Shown: positions 9,018 to 17,980, counted from the first letter of the stretch. The stretch: 56,217 bases of DNA from Sporolactobacillus sp. THM7-7 (GCF_004153225.1 NZ_SEMB01000021.1:1-56217), one strand, 5' to 3'. The notes: generated by a model from the letters alone, not told the origin. Numbers and translations: made by a program.

Positions 9018-9584
9018 ATGAGCAAAGCTGTACAGCCGGATGACGGGAAACCGAAATCGGCAAGAAATTTTGCGGTCCCGATCTTGTTGATATCCATTGC
9101 CGCGGATATTTTTATTTTACTGCTTTTCTTCGCACCGTTTATTGGCTATAAAGGCGAGATTAACTTCGACATATACATGCTTCCGAGATTCAATGCGGTT
9201 TTTAACAGTTTCACCTTTATTTTCCTGATTTCAGCTTTCATCGCGATCAAAAGAAAGAACATTAACCTGCACAGAGGGTTCATCCTGTCCGCGTTTACGA
9301 CGACGCTGTTATTTCTGCTGTCCTATCTGTCGTTTCATTATCTGGCGCCAGCGCAGAGCTATGGCGGAGAAGGAATCATTCGTCCGATCTACTTTTTTAT
9401 TTTAATCACACACAGCGCACTGGCGGCGATTGTGGTTCCCCTTGCTCTCTTTGCACTCGTCTGGGGCTGGACGATGCAAATCAATAAACATAAACGGATT
9501 GTCCGCTGGACGATGCCGATTTGGCTGTATGTCAGCTTTACCGGCGTCATCGTCTATCTGATGATGGCCCCGTACTACGGATAA
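9018..9584 (+). CDS. DUF420 family membrane protein (YozB/CtaM-like)
   Basis: The 188-residue protein has five hydrophobic segments (roughly residues 20-42, 60-76, 88-107, 122-148 and 165-185). It also has the conserved-looking LPRFNAVFNSFTF, NLHRGFI and THSALAAIVVPLAL segments of DUF420. In this family CtaM of Staphylococcus is needed for aa3-type heme-copper oxidase maturation, and B. subtilis YozB is a relative. A role in oxidase assembly is therefore plausible but inferred, and no oxidase genes lie in the window. AAGGAGT (9003-9009) precedes ATG 9018. Confidence 0.8.
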   Translation: MSKAVQPDDGKPKSARNFAVPILLISIAADIFILLLFFAPFIGYKGEINFDIYMLPRFNAVFNSFTFIFLISAFIAIKRKNINLHRGFILSAFTTTLLFLLSYLSFHYLAPAQSYGGEGIIRPIYFFILITHSALAAIVVPLALFALVWGWTMQINKHKRIVRWTMPIWLYVSFTGVIVYLMMAPYYG

Positions 9585-9663
9585 TGAATGAAAGTGTTGA
9601 AAGGCGGCTGCTGCTGAAGTTCAAGTTCCTAAACATGGATCGATCCGTATTTTTGCGGCATTA

Positions 9664-9721
9664 AAGAGGCTGCTCACAGTCGACCAATCAGCTTGGCTTA
9701 TGAGACAGCCTCTTCTTTTTT
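9664..9721 (+). terminator. Terminator after the DUF420 gene
   Basis: AAGAGGCTG and CAGCCTCTT form a 9-base stem with a long loop, followed by CTTTTTT. Confidence 0.7.
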
Positions 9722-9758
9722 GCCTGGAAGCTGCGGAAACCGATGATTTCCGGAATAT

Positions 9759-9797
9759 AAAAAACCGTACGGAAGAATGACTCCCGTACGGTTTTTT
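9759..9797 (-). terminator. Bidirectional terminator of rpsF-ssb-rpsR
   Basis: AAAAAACCGTACGG and CCGTACGGTTTTTT form a perfect 14-base stem with an 11-base loop. It has A- and T-runs on both sides, so it can stop transcription from either direction. It lies 34 bases beyond rpsR. Confidence 0.9.
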
Positions 9798-9831
9798 ATA
9801 TGTTTCTCATTCTTGATTTGTTCCTCATGGA

Positions 9832-10059
9832 TTATTCGGTCGTATAGGGAAGCAGGGCCATCTGACGCGCACGTTTAATCGCTTTGGTCAACTGGCGCTG
9901 ATACTTGGCGCTTGTTCCTGTAACACGACGAGGCAAAATTTTGCCTCGTTCGGAGATAAAGCGCCTTAGTAAATCGACATCTTTATAGTCGATGTACGTG
10001 ATGTGATTTACTGTAAAATAACATACTTTACGACGCTTACCGCGTGATCGGCGTACCAA
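9832..10059 (-). CDS. rpsR: 30S ribosomal protein S18
   Basis: S18 binds the platform of the small subunit together with S6. The 75 residues include the family signature [16 protein letters not shown] and the basic [17 protein letters not shown]. The start is TTG (10057-10059), 9 bases behind a GGAGGT ribosome site. No ATG lies closer, and the B. subtilis protein is only slightly longer at the N-terminus. It is the last gene of the rpsF-ssb-rpsR operon, which is conserved across Bacilli. Confidence 0.96.
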   Translation of the reverse strand: MVRRSRGKRRKVCYFTVNHITYIDYKDVDLLRRFISERGKILPRRVTGTSAKYQRQLTKAIKRARQMALLPYTTE

Positions 10060-10130
10060 TTTTTCTGCACCTCCGTATCTTCAGAGAAAAAGTTTGTTCT
10101 CTTTTTAGAAATAACCTCTTTCTATCGTCT

Positions 10131-10667
10131 TTAAAACGGCAGATCATCATCTGATATATCGATAGGTTTACTGTCATTGGCAAAAGGATCGTCAAAGGAG
10201 GGGGCACTCTGACCACGATTGTCGTTACCAGCCGGCGCTGTTCCGTGGGTGTCTGAACCTCGATTAGCCGGCTGCTGCGAAACGTATCCCTGACCTAAGC
10301 CTGCCTGATTCGCACCGCTGAAACCATTTCCGTCGCCCTGTCTTGCCCCTCTTGGTTCAAGAAACTGGACGCTGTCCGCGACGACTTCAGTCACATAAAC
10401 TCTGCGGCCTTCATTATTCTCATAATTGCGTGTCTGGATCCGGCCGTCAACTCCCGCAAGACTTCCTTTCGCCAGATAATTGGCAACGTTCTCCGCTTGC
10501 CGGCGCCAGACGACAACAGGAATAAAATCAGCGTCCCGTTCGCCCTGCTGATTGGAGAACGGACGATTCACAGCAAGCGTAAAACTGGTCACGGCAACTC
10601 CGTTCGGTGTGTAGCGAAGTTCCGGATTTCTCGTTAATCGTCCGACCAAAACGACGCGATTGATCAT
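10131..10667 (-). CDS. ssb: Single-stranded DNA-binding protein
   Basis: SSB coats single-stranded DNA at forks and recruits repair proteins. The 178-residue protein has the N-terminal OB-fold (about residues 1-105, beginning [20 protein letters not shown]), then a Gly/Gln/Asn-rich linker. It ends in the acidic tip DDDLPF, which is the partner-binding tail. It lies between rpsF and rpsR, 23 bases after rpsF. This is the essential origin-proximal SSB of Bacilli, not the competence paralogue, judging by operon and full-length tail. Confidence 0.96.
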   Translation of the reverse strand: MINRVVLVGRLTRNPELRYTPNGVAVTSFTLAVNRPFSNQQGERDADFIPVVVWRRQAENVANYLAKGSLAGVDGRIQTRNYENNEGRRVYVTEVVADSVQFLEPRGARQGDGNGFSGANQAGLGQGYVSQQPANRGSDTHGTAPAGNDNRGQSAPSFDDPFANDSKPIDISDDDLPF

Positions 10668-10690
10668 CGGAATCCCCTCTTTTTCCCAGC

Positions 10691-10996
10691 TTATTGGACT
10701 TCTTCAGGCTTGCGTTCATCTTTAATCACCATGAACCGCATCACGTCATCATCAATCTTAAGCAGTCGATCGAATTCATTGATCGCCTGACTGTCTGCGG
10801 TGACATAGAGAACAGAATAGACGCCGGTCTTATAATCATTGATTTCATAGGCTAATCGACGTTTGCCCATTTCCTGAACATCATTGATCTCGGCGCCATT
10901 ATCCTTCAGAATGGCCGCAATTTTTTCTTTTGCCGCCTTTTCCCGGTCTTCTTCCAGATCCGGACGAAGAATGTACATAATCTCGTATTTACGCAC
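10691..10996 (-). CDS. rpsF: 30S ribosomal protein S6
   Basis: S6 forms a heterodimer with S18 on the small subunit platform. The frame is open further upstream, but the family begins MRKYE. A GTG at 10994-10996 behind GGGAGGTG gives exactly that start and 101 residues. Conserved segments are [13 protein letters not shown] and GKRRLAYEI. It is the first gene of the rpsF-ssb-rpsR operon. The operon is likely autoregulated by S6:S18, as in other bacteria. Confidence 0.96.
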   Translation of the reverse strand: MRKYEIMYILRPDLEEDREKAAKEKIAAILKDNGAEINDVQEMGKRRLAYEINDYKTGVYSVLYVTADSQAINEFDRLLKIDDDVMRFMVIKDERKPEEVQ

Positions 10997-10997
10997 G

Positions 10998-11060
10998 ATA
11001 TTCACCTCCCTTTGGACTAAGCGGCTCCATATAGGAGCAGAGAGCAAGCTTTCTCACTCA
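10998..11060 (-). promoter_or_regulatory. Possible S6:S18 autoregulatory leader
   Basis: Between the promoter and rpsF the minus strand can form GCTCC-TATAT-GGAGC followed by a CCG trinucleotide and CTTAG. Known rpsF leaders present a CCG bulge next to a short stem that mimics the 16S RNA site of S6:S18. The match is suggestive only, and the lower stem is poor. Confidence 0.35.
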
Positions 11061-11069
11061 TAGTTAAAC

Positions 11070-11098
11070 ATGATAGCATAACTGCCGAGCTGTTGCAA
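11070..11098 (-). promoter_or_regulatory. rpsF operon promoter
   Basis: On the minus strand TTGCAA (11093-11098) and TATCAT (11070-11075) are separated by 17 bases, 73 bases before the GTG of rpsF. Confidence 0.6.
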
Positions 11099-11104
11099 GG
11101 TTTT

Positions 11105-12205
11105 TCAGACATTAAAACGAAAGTGAACGATGTCTCCATCTTGCATCACATAATCTTTTCCTTCGAGGCGCAGGTGTCCCTGCTCCTTTGCCGCAAGCTC
11201 CGATCCGTCTGACATCAGATCAGAATATGAAATGATCTCAGCGCGAATAAATCCTCTCTCAAAATCGGAGTGAATGATCCCTGCAGCCTGAGGAGCTTTT
11301 GTCCCTCGGCGAAACGTCCATGCCCGAACTTCTTTCTCACCGGCCGTAAAAAAAGTGGCAAGCCCGAGCAGTTGATAGGATTTCGCAATCAGCCGGTCGA
11401 GTCCTGACGATTCAAGGCCAAGATCCTGTAAAAAGGCTTTTTTCTCTTCCCCGTCCAATTCGGCGATTTCCGCTTCAATCCGAGCCGAAATAACGACCGT
11501 CTCCGCTCCATCTTTCTCCGCAAAGGTTCGCACCGCCTGAACATAAGGATTCTCTTCCGGAGAAGCCACATCGTCTTCGGAAATATTGGCAACATAGAGA
11601 ACCGGCTTCTTTGTTAATAAATTGAATGGTCGGATGATCGCTTCCTCTTCATCCGTCAACGGCACATGGCGTGCCGGTTTTCCTTCGTCAAACCCTGCTT
11701 TCAGCTTCTGCAAGGCGGAAAATTCGATGATTGCCTGCTTTTCTTTCTGTTTTGCCAGTTTTTCCACCCGATCCAAGCGTTTGTTGATTTGTTCCATATC
11801 AGCCAGAATCAGTTCCAGATTTATCGTTTCTATATCTTCAATCGGATCGATCTTTCCAGATACGTGTGTAATATTTTTATCATCAAAACAGCGCACGACA
11901 TGGGCAATGGCATCTACCTGACGAATGTTGGCCAGAAACTGATTGCCGAGACCTTCTCCTTTGCTCGCTCCTTTAACAAGCCCAGCGATATCGGTAAACT
12001 CGAACGTCGTGGGAACCGTCCGCTTCGGGCGATACATCGACGTCAGCTTATCAAGCCGGAGGTCCGGTACATTAACGATGCCGACATTCGGCTCGATGGT
12101 GCAGAATGGATAATTGGCCATTTCCGCCCCAGCCTGTGTAATCGCGTTAAATAAAGTCGATTTGCCAACGTTCGGCAGACCGACAATACCTGTCGTTAAA
12201 CTCAT
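11105..12205 (-). CDS. ychF: Redox-responsive ATPase YchF (Obg family)
   Basis: YchF is an Obg-like P-loop protein that prefers ATP, associates with ribosomes and affects stress responses. The 366 residues match B. subtilis YyaF in length. G1 is GLPNVGKST (about residues 9-17), G3 is DIAGLVKGAS, and a TGS domain closes the protein. The guanine-specifying NKxD motif is not kept (NISED here), as expected for the ATP-using group. A frame upstream of ATG 12205 runs through the AGGGGT ribosome site, so it is not used. Confidence 0.93.
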   Translation of the reverse strand: MSLTTGIVGLPNVGKSTLFNAITQAGAEMANYPFCTIEPNVGIVNVPDLRLDKLTSMYRPKRTVPTTFEFTDIAGLVKGASKGEGLGNQFLANIRQVDAIAHVVRCFDDKNITHVSGKIDPIEDIETINLELILADMEQINKRLDRVEKLAKQKEKQAIIEFSALQKLKAGFDEGKPARHVPLTDEEEAIIRPFNLLTKKPVLYVANISEDDVASPEENPYVQAVRTFAEKDGAETVVISARIEAEIAELDGEEKKAFLQDLGLESSGLDRLIAKSYQLLGLATFFTAGEKEVRAWTFRRGTKAPQAAGIIHSDFERGFIRAEIISYSDLMSDGSELAAKEQGHLRLEGKDYVMQDGDIVHFRFNV

Positions 12206-12285
12206 TTTTTTCAACCCCTTGGATCTTTTGATCCATGTTTCATTTCTTCTTCATTATAAAAATGCTGATCCCTTAACGGATGCGT

Positions 12286-12504
12286 TCATGACTCGTCATC
12301 TTTCGGCTGTCCATTTGCAACCACTTTTTTAATTTTTCGGTTAAACTCGCTTCTCGGCATCATGACACTGTGTCCGCATCCTTGACACTTAATTCGGATA
12401 TCAGCGCCCATACGGATAATCTTCCACCGATTGGTTCCGCATGGATGCGGCTTTTTCATCTCAACAACATCATTTAAATCAAAGGCAACACGCGGTCTGG
12501 CCAT
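12286..12504 (-). CDS. DUF951 family small protein (YyzM-like)
   Basis: This 72-residue protein carries cysteines in HPCGTN and CQGCGHS, which may form a small zinc knuckle, and a basic C-terminal half. Members sit between ychF and parB-region genes in Bacilli, and function is unknown. An RNA- or ribosome-linked role is only guesswork from basic charge and neighbours. ATG 12502-12504 follows GAGGAGGGATC, so the longer open frame upstream is not coding. Confidence 0.85.
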   Translation of the reverse strand: MARPRVAFDLNDVVEMKKPHPCGTNRWKIIRMGADIRIKCQGCGHSVMMPRSEFNRKIKKVVANGQPKDDES

Positions 12505-12547
12505 GCATGATCCCTCCTCTTTTTTGCGCCGAAACATTCATTCTAAG

Positions 12548-13930
12548 TTAGAACGTTATTTTTTCGCTGAGATAATCCGACAGTTCTTCAATTGGAAGCC
12601 GAATCTGATCCATGGTGTCTCGGTCCCGTACCGTTACTTTTCCGTCATCTTTTGAATCGAAATCATAAGTGATGCAGAATGGCGTACCGATTTCATCCTG
12701 ACGACGGTATCTTTTTCCGATCGATCCGGTTTCATCATAATCAACCATCCAATGAGAGGCAAGCTTTCCGTAAATGTCGCGAGCCTCCTTGCCGAGTTTT
12801 TTCGAAAGCGGAAGCACGCAGGCTTTATAAGGGGCAAGTGCCGGATGAAAACGGAGCACCGTTCTGGAATCTTTTTCATCGATTTTTTCTTCCTCGTAAG
12901 CGTCTGTAAGAAAGGCGAGCGTGACGCGATCCGCGCCGAGCGACGGCTCAATAACGTACGGAATAAAGCGTTCATTGGCATTTTGATCAATGTACTGCAG
13001 ATCCTGCCCGGAAATCTCCATGTGCCGCCTTAAATCATAATCCGTACGTGATGAAAGACTGGACAGCTCTCCCCAGCCGAACGGGAAGAGGTATTCCATA
13101 TCCGTCGTCGCGTCGCTGTAGTGCGGCAGTTCTTCTTGTTCGTGATCGCGCAGTCGCAGGTTTTCTTCCTTTATATTCAATGATTTCAGCCAATCAAAGC
13201 CGAATGTGCGCCAATATTGGAACCACTCTTTTTCCGTCCCTGGCTTGCAGAAAAATTCTAGTTCAAGCTGTTCGAATTCACGTGTCCGAAACGTAAAATT
13301 TCCCGGAGTAATTTCATTTCGGAATGATTTACCGACTTGACCGATGCCGAACGGAATTTTCTTTCTCATTGCCCGCTGCACATTTTTAAAATTAACAAAA
13401 ATGCCTTGCGCGGTCTCCGGACGTAAGTAAATTTCATCTTTCTTCGATTCCGTCACACCTTGATATGTCTTGAACATCAGGTTGAATTGACGGATTGGCG
13501 TAAAATCGTGTGCCCCGCACTCTGGACATTTTATTTTGTGCTCCTCAATCAGCTGCTGCATGGTTTGAAAATCAAGGCCGTCTACCGGTCCGGGAATCTG
13601 GTCTGCGGGAATGTTGGATTCAATCAGTTTGTCCGCCCGAAATCGTGATTTGCACTTTTTGCAGTCTATCATCGGATCATTAAAATTCGTCAAGTGACCG
13701 GATGCTTCCCATGTTTTCGGATTCATGAGAATGGCCGCATCCAGGCCGACGTTGTACGGAGATTCCTGAACAAACTTTTTCCACCACGCCTTTTTAACGT
13801 TATTTTTCAACTCTACACCGAGCGGGCCGTAATCCCATGTGTTCGCAAGGCCTCCGTAAATTTCCGATCCAGGAAAAATAAATCCTCTGTTTTTTGCCAG
13901 GCTGACAACTTTGTCCATCGTTGTCCCCAT
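12548..13930 (-). CDS. glyS: Glycyl-tRNA synthetase, alpha2 type
   Basis: This class II synthetase charges tRNA-Gly. At 460 residues it is the single-chain homodimeric form, not the GlyQ/GlyS heterotetramer of B. subtilis. Visible signatures are the N-terminal [20 protein letters not shown], motif 2 FRNEITPG near residue 200, and motif 3 near the C-terminal GADR. The anticodon-binding domain lies at the end. The open frame extends upstream through the T-box, but AAGGAG before ATG 13930 fixes the start. Regulation by a glycine-specific T-box leader is clear. Confidence 0.95.
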   Translation of the reverse strand: MGTTMDKVVSLAKNRGFIFPGSEIYGGLANTWDYGPLGVELKNNVKKAWWKKFVQESPYNVGLDAAILMNPKTWEASGHLTNFNDPMIDCKKCKSRFRADKLIESNIPADQIPGPVDGLDFQTMQQLIEEHKIKCPECGAHDFTPIRQFNLMFKTYQGVTESKKDEIYLRPETAQGIFVNFKNVQRAMRKKIPFGIGQVGKSFRNEITPGNFTFRTREFEQLELEFFCKPGTEKEWFQYWRTFGFDWLKSLNIKEENLRLRDHEQEELPHYSDATTDMEYLFPFGWGELSSLSSRTDYDLRRHMEISGQDLQYIDQNANERFIPYVIEPSLGADRVTLAFLTDAYEEEKIDEKDSRTVLRFHPALAPYKACVLPLSKKLGKEARDIYGKLASHWMVDYDETGSIGKRYRRQDEIGTPFCITYDFDSKDDGKVTVRDRDTMDQIRLPIEELSDYLSEKITF

Positions 13931-13999
13931 GCGTTCCACTCCTTTTTTATCATCATTTTTATGAAGCTGCGACCGGGTGAATCTGTCCTTTCCACCCAT

Positions 14000-14052
14000 A
14001 TTAAAGAAGCTCTCATCCACCAGGTAAACATGACCTAGGGACGAGAGCTTCG
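14000..14052 (-). terminator. T-box terminator before glyS
   Basis: GAAGCTCTCGTCC and GGATGAGAGCTTC pair almost perfectly, followed by TTTAAT. The 5' arm lies just after the T-box sequence, so an antiterminator can compete. Confidence 0.85.
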
Positions 14053-14255
14053 ATTCACTCACGCGGTTCCACCCTAATTGATACAGGATTTTCCTGCACC
14101 CTCTTTAACAGGAATGGCTCAAGAATGCCTTCTTCAAAGACCGTCTCCGGGCTCACACCCTTCCCGGATCGCTTCGGACGGCAAACTTTGAATACTCCTT
14201 TCTTTCATCGCCGGATTTATTCATAGAAAGGAAGATGTGTCCTTTTCTTTTGTCT
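14000..14255 (-). ncRNA. Glycine-specific T-box riboswitch (glyS leader)
   Basis: The minus strand contains the T-box core AGGGTGGAACCGCG (14062-14075). Its TGGA would pair with the UCCA end of uncharged tRNA-Gly, whose discriminator is U. Upstream lie a GGAGTAT bulge motif in stem I and a GGC glycine codon (14127-14129) within GAAGAAGGCATTC, the likely specifier. A terminator follows the T-box. Uncharged tRNA-Gly should favour read-through into glyS. Confidence 0.92.
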
Positions 14256-14370
14256 GATACATAGTATATCCTATTTTATATAAAAAGGATACCCTTAATC
14301 TTGCGAAATTCTTTATAGCTTTTCCTGTTCAGCTGACTCAAGATAAATAGTGTATTTTGTTCAAAACAGG

Positions 14371-14400
14371 GTATAGTTCACTCCGATCTGCCGTATAATA
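14371..14400 (+). promoter_or_regulatory. Forespore-type (SigF/SigG-like) promoter of yyaC
   Basis: GTATA (14371-14375) and TATAATA (14394-14400) are 18 bases apart. This fits the SigG pattern GNATR-18-CATNNTA except for the first -10 base, and overlaps the SigF pattern. No SigA -35 hexamer is present at the correct distance. It lies 29 bases before yyaC. Confidence 0.5.
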
Positions 14401-14428
14401 AGAGTACATTTTTTAAGGAGCGGACACT

Positions 14429-15040
14429 ATGAAACTTAAACCGGATAAACCATTCAATCATCAAATATATAAACCGGTTCATTACAAGGACAACGTCTCT
14501 CACCCTGCCATTATTCAGGCGATTCGACGGCTGCTGCCTTCTTCGGAAAGCACCGGTCTGATCATTGTCTGCATCGGGACCGATCGTTCAACCGGCGACT
14601 CGCTCGGTCCGCTTGTCGGGTCGCATCTTGAAAAGCTGCCTCTTCCGAACACCTTTATTTACGGCACATTGGAAAGGCCGGTTCATGCCGTCAATTTACA
14701 GGAGACATTGAACGAGATTGATCGGACCCATTCAGATTCATTCATCATCGGAATTGACGCCTGCCTCGGCAGAGAAAAAAATGTCGGGAAAATATGTGTC
14801 GCCAAGGGGCCAGTGCTGCCCGGTGCGGGAGTAAATAAAGATCTGATTCCTGTGGGGGATATGAATATTACCGGAATTGTCAACGTAAGCGGATATATGG
14901 AATATGCCGTACTTCAAAATACTCGTCTCAGTATTGTCATGAGTCTCTCCGAAGTGATCAGCCAATGCCTTTACCATGCCGTTCTCTCAAGAGAAAAAAG
15001 CGGCCTATTAACAAAAGTGAAATTCAGCAAAAAAGCTTAG
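14429..15040 (+). CDS. yyaC: YyaC-type sporulation protein (DUF1256)
   Basis: This 203-residue protein belongs to the DUF1256 family, related in fold to the GPR spore protease and hydrogenase maturation peptidases, and found only in spore formers. Typical segments are CIGTDRSTGDSLGPLVGS (about residues 50-67), YGTLERPVHAVNL, and IGIDACLGR. The biochemical function is not established. It is divergent from glyS with AAGGAG before ATG 14429 and a forespore-like promoter. Its presence next to parB is the Bacillus arrangement and is the main sign that the host sporulates. Confidence 0.9.
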   Translation: MKLKPDKPFNHQIYKPVHYKDNVSHPAIIQAIRRLLPSSESTGLIIVCIGTDRSTGDSLGPLVGSHLEKLPLPNTFIYGTLERPVHAVNLQETLNEIDRTHSDSFIIGIDACLGREKNVGKICVAKGPVLPGAGVNKDLIPVGDMNITGIVNVSGYMEYAVLQNTRLSIVMSLSEVISQCLYHAVLSREKSGLLTKVKFSKKA

Positions 15041-15179
15041 CCCGTCGGCATTTCGAGAACGATTCCTGAAGACAGGAGAGCCGGCAAACTTCAACGATCA
15101 TCAATAAGCAAATGATTCTGCACGCCGCCGAAATCGCGACTCCGGTCGGAAAAACAGCAGCCATTAGCATTTCCGTCAA
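15024..15179 (-). CDS. Possible 51-residue membrane peptide
   Basis: A TTG frame of 51 codons on the minus strand follows a good ribosome site (GAGGAGA, 6 bases before the start). The product has one hydrophobic stretch (about residues 4-29) and five cysteines, mostly in the second half. The end overlaps the yyaC 3' end by 17 bases on the opposite strand. I recognise no family. It fills an otherwise empty gap downstream of parB in the same direction, but could be a chance frame. Confidence 0.28.
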   Translation of the reverse strand: MTEMLMAAVFPTGVAISAACRIICLLMIVEVCRLSCLQESFSKCRRAKLFC

Positions 15180-15245
15180 AATTGATCTCCTCTTGTATGA
15201 TGCTTCAACGGGACATAAGAAACGTGTTTATAAAAAGGTAGTCTC

Positions 15246-16106
15246 TTAAGACTGCCCCTCCAGCAATTCGATCAGCCGGTTCAAATCATCTGCCGAATAG
15301 TATTCCAGCTCTATTTTTCCCCTTTCTTTACGGCGGGATGGTGTAATCTTAACCGAAGTACCAAACCGTTCACGAAGCACCGACAATTTTTCTTTTAATT
15401 CTGCCGGCATCTTCCACTCTTGTTTCTTAGATGTTTCACGTGAAACATTGTGGTTCAATTTATGAATCAGTTCTTCCAGTTGTCGAACGTTCATCTGCTC
15501 CCTGATTACTTTATCAACGATAGGACCCATCTGTTTTTTGTTTTTTAATCCGACAAGCGCTCGTCCGTGCCCCATTGACAGTTTGCCGTCCGCAATCAAA
15601 TTTCTCACCGTTTTATCCAACTGGAGTAGACGCAGATGATTGGCAATGTGGGGACGGCTTTTACCCAGCTTTTTAGCCAGTTCATCCTGTGTCAGTTTCA
15701 TTCCATCCATCAGTTTCCGGTAAGCCGTCGCTTCTTCAATCGGATTCAGATTCTCGCGCTGGAGATTTTCAATAAGAGCAATCTGCATCATATCCTGATC
15801 GGAAAGTTCCTTAACAATCACCGGAACCTCTGTCATGCCTGCAAGCTTGGCACTGCGGTATCTTCGTTCTCCTGCGACGATATCATAACCTTTGATACTT
15901 TTTCTCACAATAAGCGGCTGAATGATTCCGTGTTCCTTGATCGATTTAGTCAGCTCGGCAAGCGCATCTTCATGAAACGTTTTTCTTGGCTGATAAGGAT
16001 TGGGTCTCAAATCAGACAGCTTCACATTTTCAACCGCATGATCCAGGCCGGCTGAAAACGTTGATGGAAAGAAGGCATCAAGACCTTTGCCTAATGCTTT
16101 GGTCAT
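15246..16106 (-). CDS. parB: Chromosome-partitioning protein ParB (Spo0J)
   Basis: ParB binds parS, spreads as a CTP-dependent clamp and loads SMC at the origin, and it also regulates Soj. The 286 residues comprise the N-terminal nuclease-like CTP domain (QPRKTFHEDALAEL, GERRYRSAKLAG), the helix-turn-helix (LTQDELAKKLGKSRPHIANHLRLL) and a C-terminal dimerisation domain. It starts at ATG 16106, 29 bases inside the parA frame, so the two are coupled. A perfect parS lies inside the gene itself, as in B. subtilis spo0J. Confidence 0.95.
   Translation of the reverse strand: MTKALGKGLDAFFPSTFSAGLDHAVENVKLSDLRPNPYQPRKTFHEDALAELTKSIKEHGIIQPLIVRKSIKGYDIVAGERRYRSAKLAGMTEVPVIVKELSDQDMMQIALIENLQRENLNPIEEATAYRKLMDGMKLTQDELAKKLGKSRPHIANHLRLLQLDKTVRNLIADGKLSMGHGRALVGLKNKKQMGPIVDKVIREQMNVRQLEELIHKLNHNVSRETSKKQEWKMPAELKEKLSVLRERFGTSVKITPSRRKERGKIELEYYSADDLNRLIELLEGQS
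15432..15447. promoter_or_regulatory. parS centromere site
   Basis: The 16-base palindrome TGTTTCACGTGAAACA is identical to the Bacillus parS consensus and lies within parB. Confidence 0.95.
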
Positions 16107-16860
16107 TCATCATCACTTCCTTTGCGAAGTCAAGATATACTTCCGCACCTCTAGATCTTGAATCATAGATAATGACTGGTTTTCCATGGCTGGGGGCCTC
16201 GCCTAAACGTACATTTCGAGGAATGATGGTTTGAAAGACACGATCCTGAAAATATTTTTTGACTTCCTGAATGACCTGAAGACCAAGGTTCGTTCTCGCA
16301 TCAAGCATCGTTAAAAGAACGCCTTCTATAGCCAAATGATGATTCAAATGTTTTTGCACCAACCTGACGGTATTCAGTAATTGACTCAACCCTTCAAGTG
16401 CGTAATACTCGCATTGAACGGGGATAATCACGGCATCGGAGGCAGTCAATGCGTTAATCGTCAGTAAACCAAGCGATGGGGGACAGTCTATGATAATGAA
16501 ATCATATATATCTCTTATTTTATCCAGCGCTCTTTTTAAGCGAACCTCTCTCGAAATGGTCGGCACAAGCTCAATCTCTGCCCCAGCCAGCTGAATGGCG
16601 GAAGGGATGACATCAAGATTTTCTATAGCCGTGCTTTGAATCACTTGACGGGCATCCATATCTTCAACTAAAACATCATAAACACATGCGTCGATTTCAC
16701 CTTTGTCCACGCCGGAACCGCTTGTCGCATTTCCTTGAGGATCGATGTCCACAAGAAGCACTTTGCAACCAAGGATGGCCATGCATGCACTCAAATTGAC
16801 CGCTGTTGTTGTCTTTCCGACGCCGCCTTTTTGATTGGCGATCGCAATAATCTTACTCAA
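16078..16860 (-). CDS. parA: Chromosome-partitioning ATPase ParA (Soj)
   Basis: Soj is a deviant Walker ATPase that works with ParB in origin segregation and controls DnaA. The 260 residues begin SKIIAIANQKGGVGKTTT (deviant Walker A, residues 10-17). The DIDPQGNATSG and IIDCPPSLG motifs follow. The frame opens further upstream at another TTG, but AGGTGA lies 4 bases before TTG 16860, which gives the family's usual N-terminus. It overlaps parB by 29 bases. The spacing to the ribosome site is short. Confidence 0.94.
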   Translation of the reverse strand: MSKIIAIANQKGGVGKTTTAVNLSACMAILGCKVLLVDIDPQGNATSGSGVDKGEIDACVYDVLVEDMDARQVIQSTAIENLDVIPSAIQLAGAEIELVPTISREVRLKRALDKIRDIYDFIIIDCPPSLGLLTINALTASDAVIIPVQCEYYALEGLSQLLNTVRLVQKHLNHHLAIEGVLLTMLDARTNLGLQVIQEVKKYFQDRVFQTIIPRNVRLGEAPSHGKPVIIYDSRSRGAEVYLDFAKEVMMNDQSIRQRS

Positions 16861-17033
16861 ACTGTCACCTACTCTCAAACTTCGACGCTTAATTTTATTC
16901 TATCATGAATGACACGTCACGGAAGCAATAATCATAGAGAATTTAAATGAAAAAAGAACCTCGAAAACAGGTTCTTATCCCTTTCACACTGGATGGGTAT
17001 TCTGCAATGAATGCGAATCTCGATGAAACAAAC

Positions 17034-17888
17034 TTATTTTTTAGGAATGCGAATCGTAAACTGAAAAAAATCGCCCAGATCCTCTTCGTTCGTGTCAATA
17101 TCTAGCCCAGAATCGGAAACCATGTGTACAGATTGTCGAATCGTATTTACCGCAATACGAGTATCTCTGCTTAACGCCATCCGTTTTGTTTTTTTCTTTT
17201 CAATTTTATTGCTTTTTTTGCTGCTGAGTATTTGTTTTACACGGTTTTCCGTCTGCTTTACATTCAATTGTTTCTTAATAATTTCTTTTAATAATTTTTC
17301 CTGCTTCTCCGGATCTTTCAAAACAATTAAGGCGCGCGCATGACGTTCCGAAATCTGTTTTTCAAGTATCGCGCTCTGAACGGAAGATGGCAGTTTCAGC
17401 AATCGCAGCTTATTAGCAATTGTTGATTGACCCTTACCTAATTGTTGAGCCAGGCTTTCCTGTGTCAAGCCATGTATATCGATGAGCCGGGCGTAGGCCA
17501 TTGCTTCTTCTATCGCTGTTAGTTCTTCACGCTGTAAATTCTCGATCAGAGCGATTGATGCCGTCTGATCGTCATCCAGATTTTTTATGATCGATGGTAT
17601 TTTCTCCCATCCAAGAATAGAAGCGGCTCGCCAGCGTCTTTCACCGGCAATGATCTCATACCGGTCGCCAAGCGGTCGAAGCACAATGGGTTGAATGATT
17701 CCGTGGCTTTGTATCGTCTCCGCAAGTTCCTGAAGTTTTTCTTCGTTGAACACGGAGCGTGGCTGATATTGGTTCGGAGTGATTTTCGATACGGGGATTT
17801 CCTGAACGCTTTCCACGTCCGATTCCGTATCGTTTTTCCTTTCCTCATCATCGCTCTGATTAAATATTTTCGAAAACGGATGTTTCAT
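17034..17888 (-). CDS. noc: Nucleoid occlusion protein Noc
   Basis: Noc is the ParB paralogue that binds origin-side NBS sites and blocks FtsZ assembly over the nucleoid. The 284 residues begin MKHPFSKIF, matching the short amphipathic membrane-targeting helix of B. subtilis Noc. This supports ATG 17888 with AAGGTGGTG upstream rather than the longer frame. A CTP-binding domain (GERRWRAAS) and an HTH ([24 protein letters not shown]) follow. A lysine-rich linker precedes the C-terminal dimerisation part. It sits between rsmG and parA as in Bacillus. Confidence 0.93.
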   Translation of the reverse strand: MKHPFSKIFNQSDDEERKNDTESDVESVQEIPVSKITPNQYQPRSVFNEEKLQELAETIQSHGIIQPIVLRPLGDRYEIIAGERRWRAASILGWEKIPSIIKNLDDDQTASIALIENLQREELTAIEEAMAYARLIDIHGLTQESLAQQLGKGQSTIANKLRLLKLPSSVQSAILEKQISERHARALIVLKDPEKQEKLLKEIIKKQLNVKQTENRVKQILSSKKSNKIEKKKTKRMALSRDTRIAVNTIRQSVHMVSDSGLDIDTNEEDLGDFFQFTIRIPKK

Positions 17889-17964
17889 TTTTTGCCACCA
17901 CCTTTGCTGTCTGACCACCTTAACATTTAATTCGCCTTTAAGTGCCTTTTTCCTGCAAATTCAC

Positions 17965-17980
17965 CGTTTCACGTGGAACA
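17965..17980. promoter_or_regulatory. parS-like site upstream of noc
   Basis: CGTTTCACGTGGAACA matches 14 of 16 bases of the parS palindrome. It lies about 75 bases upstream of the noc start, overlapping a possible TTGACT -35 element (17984-17989 on the minus strand). Confidence 0.75.
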
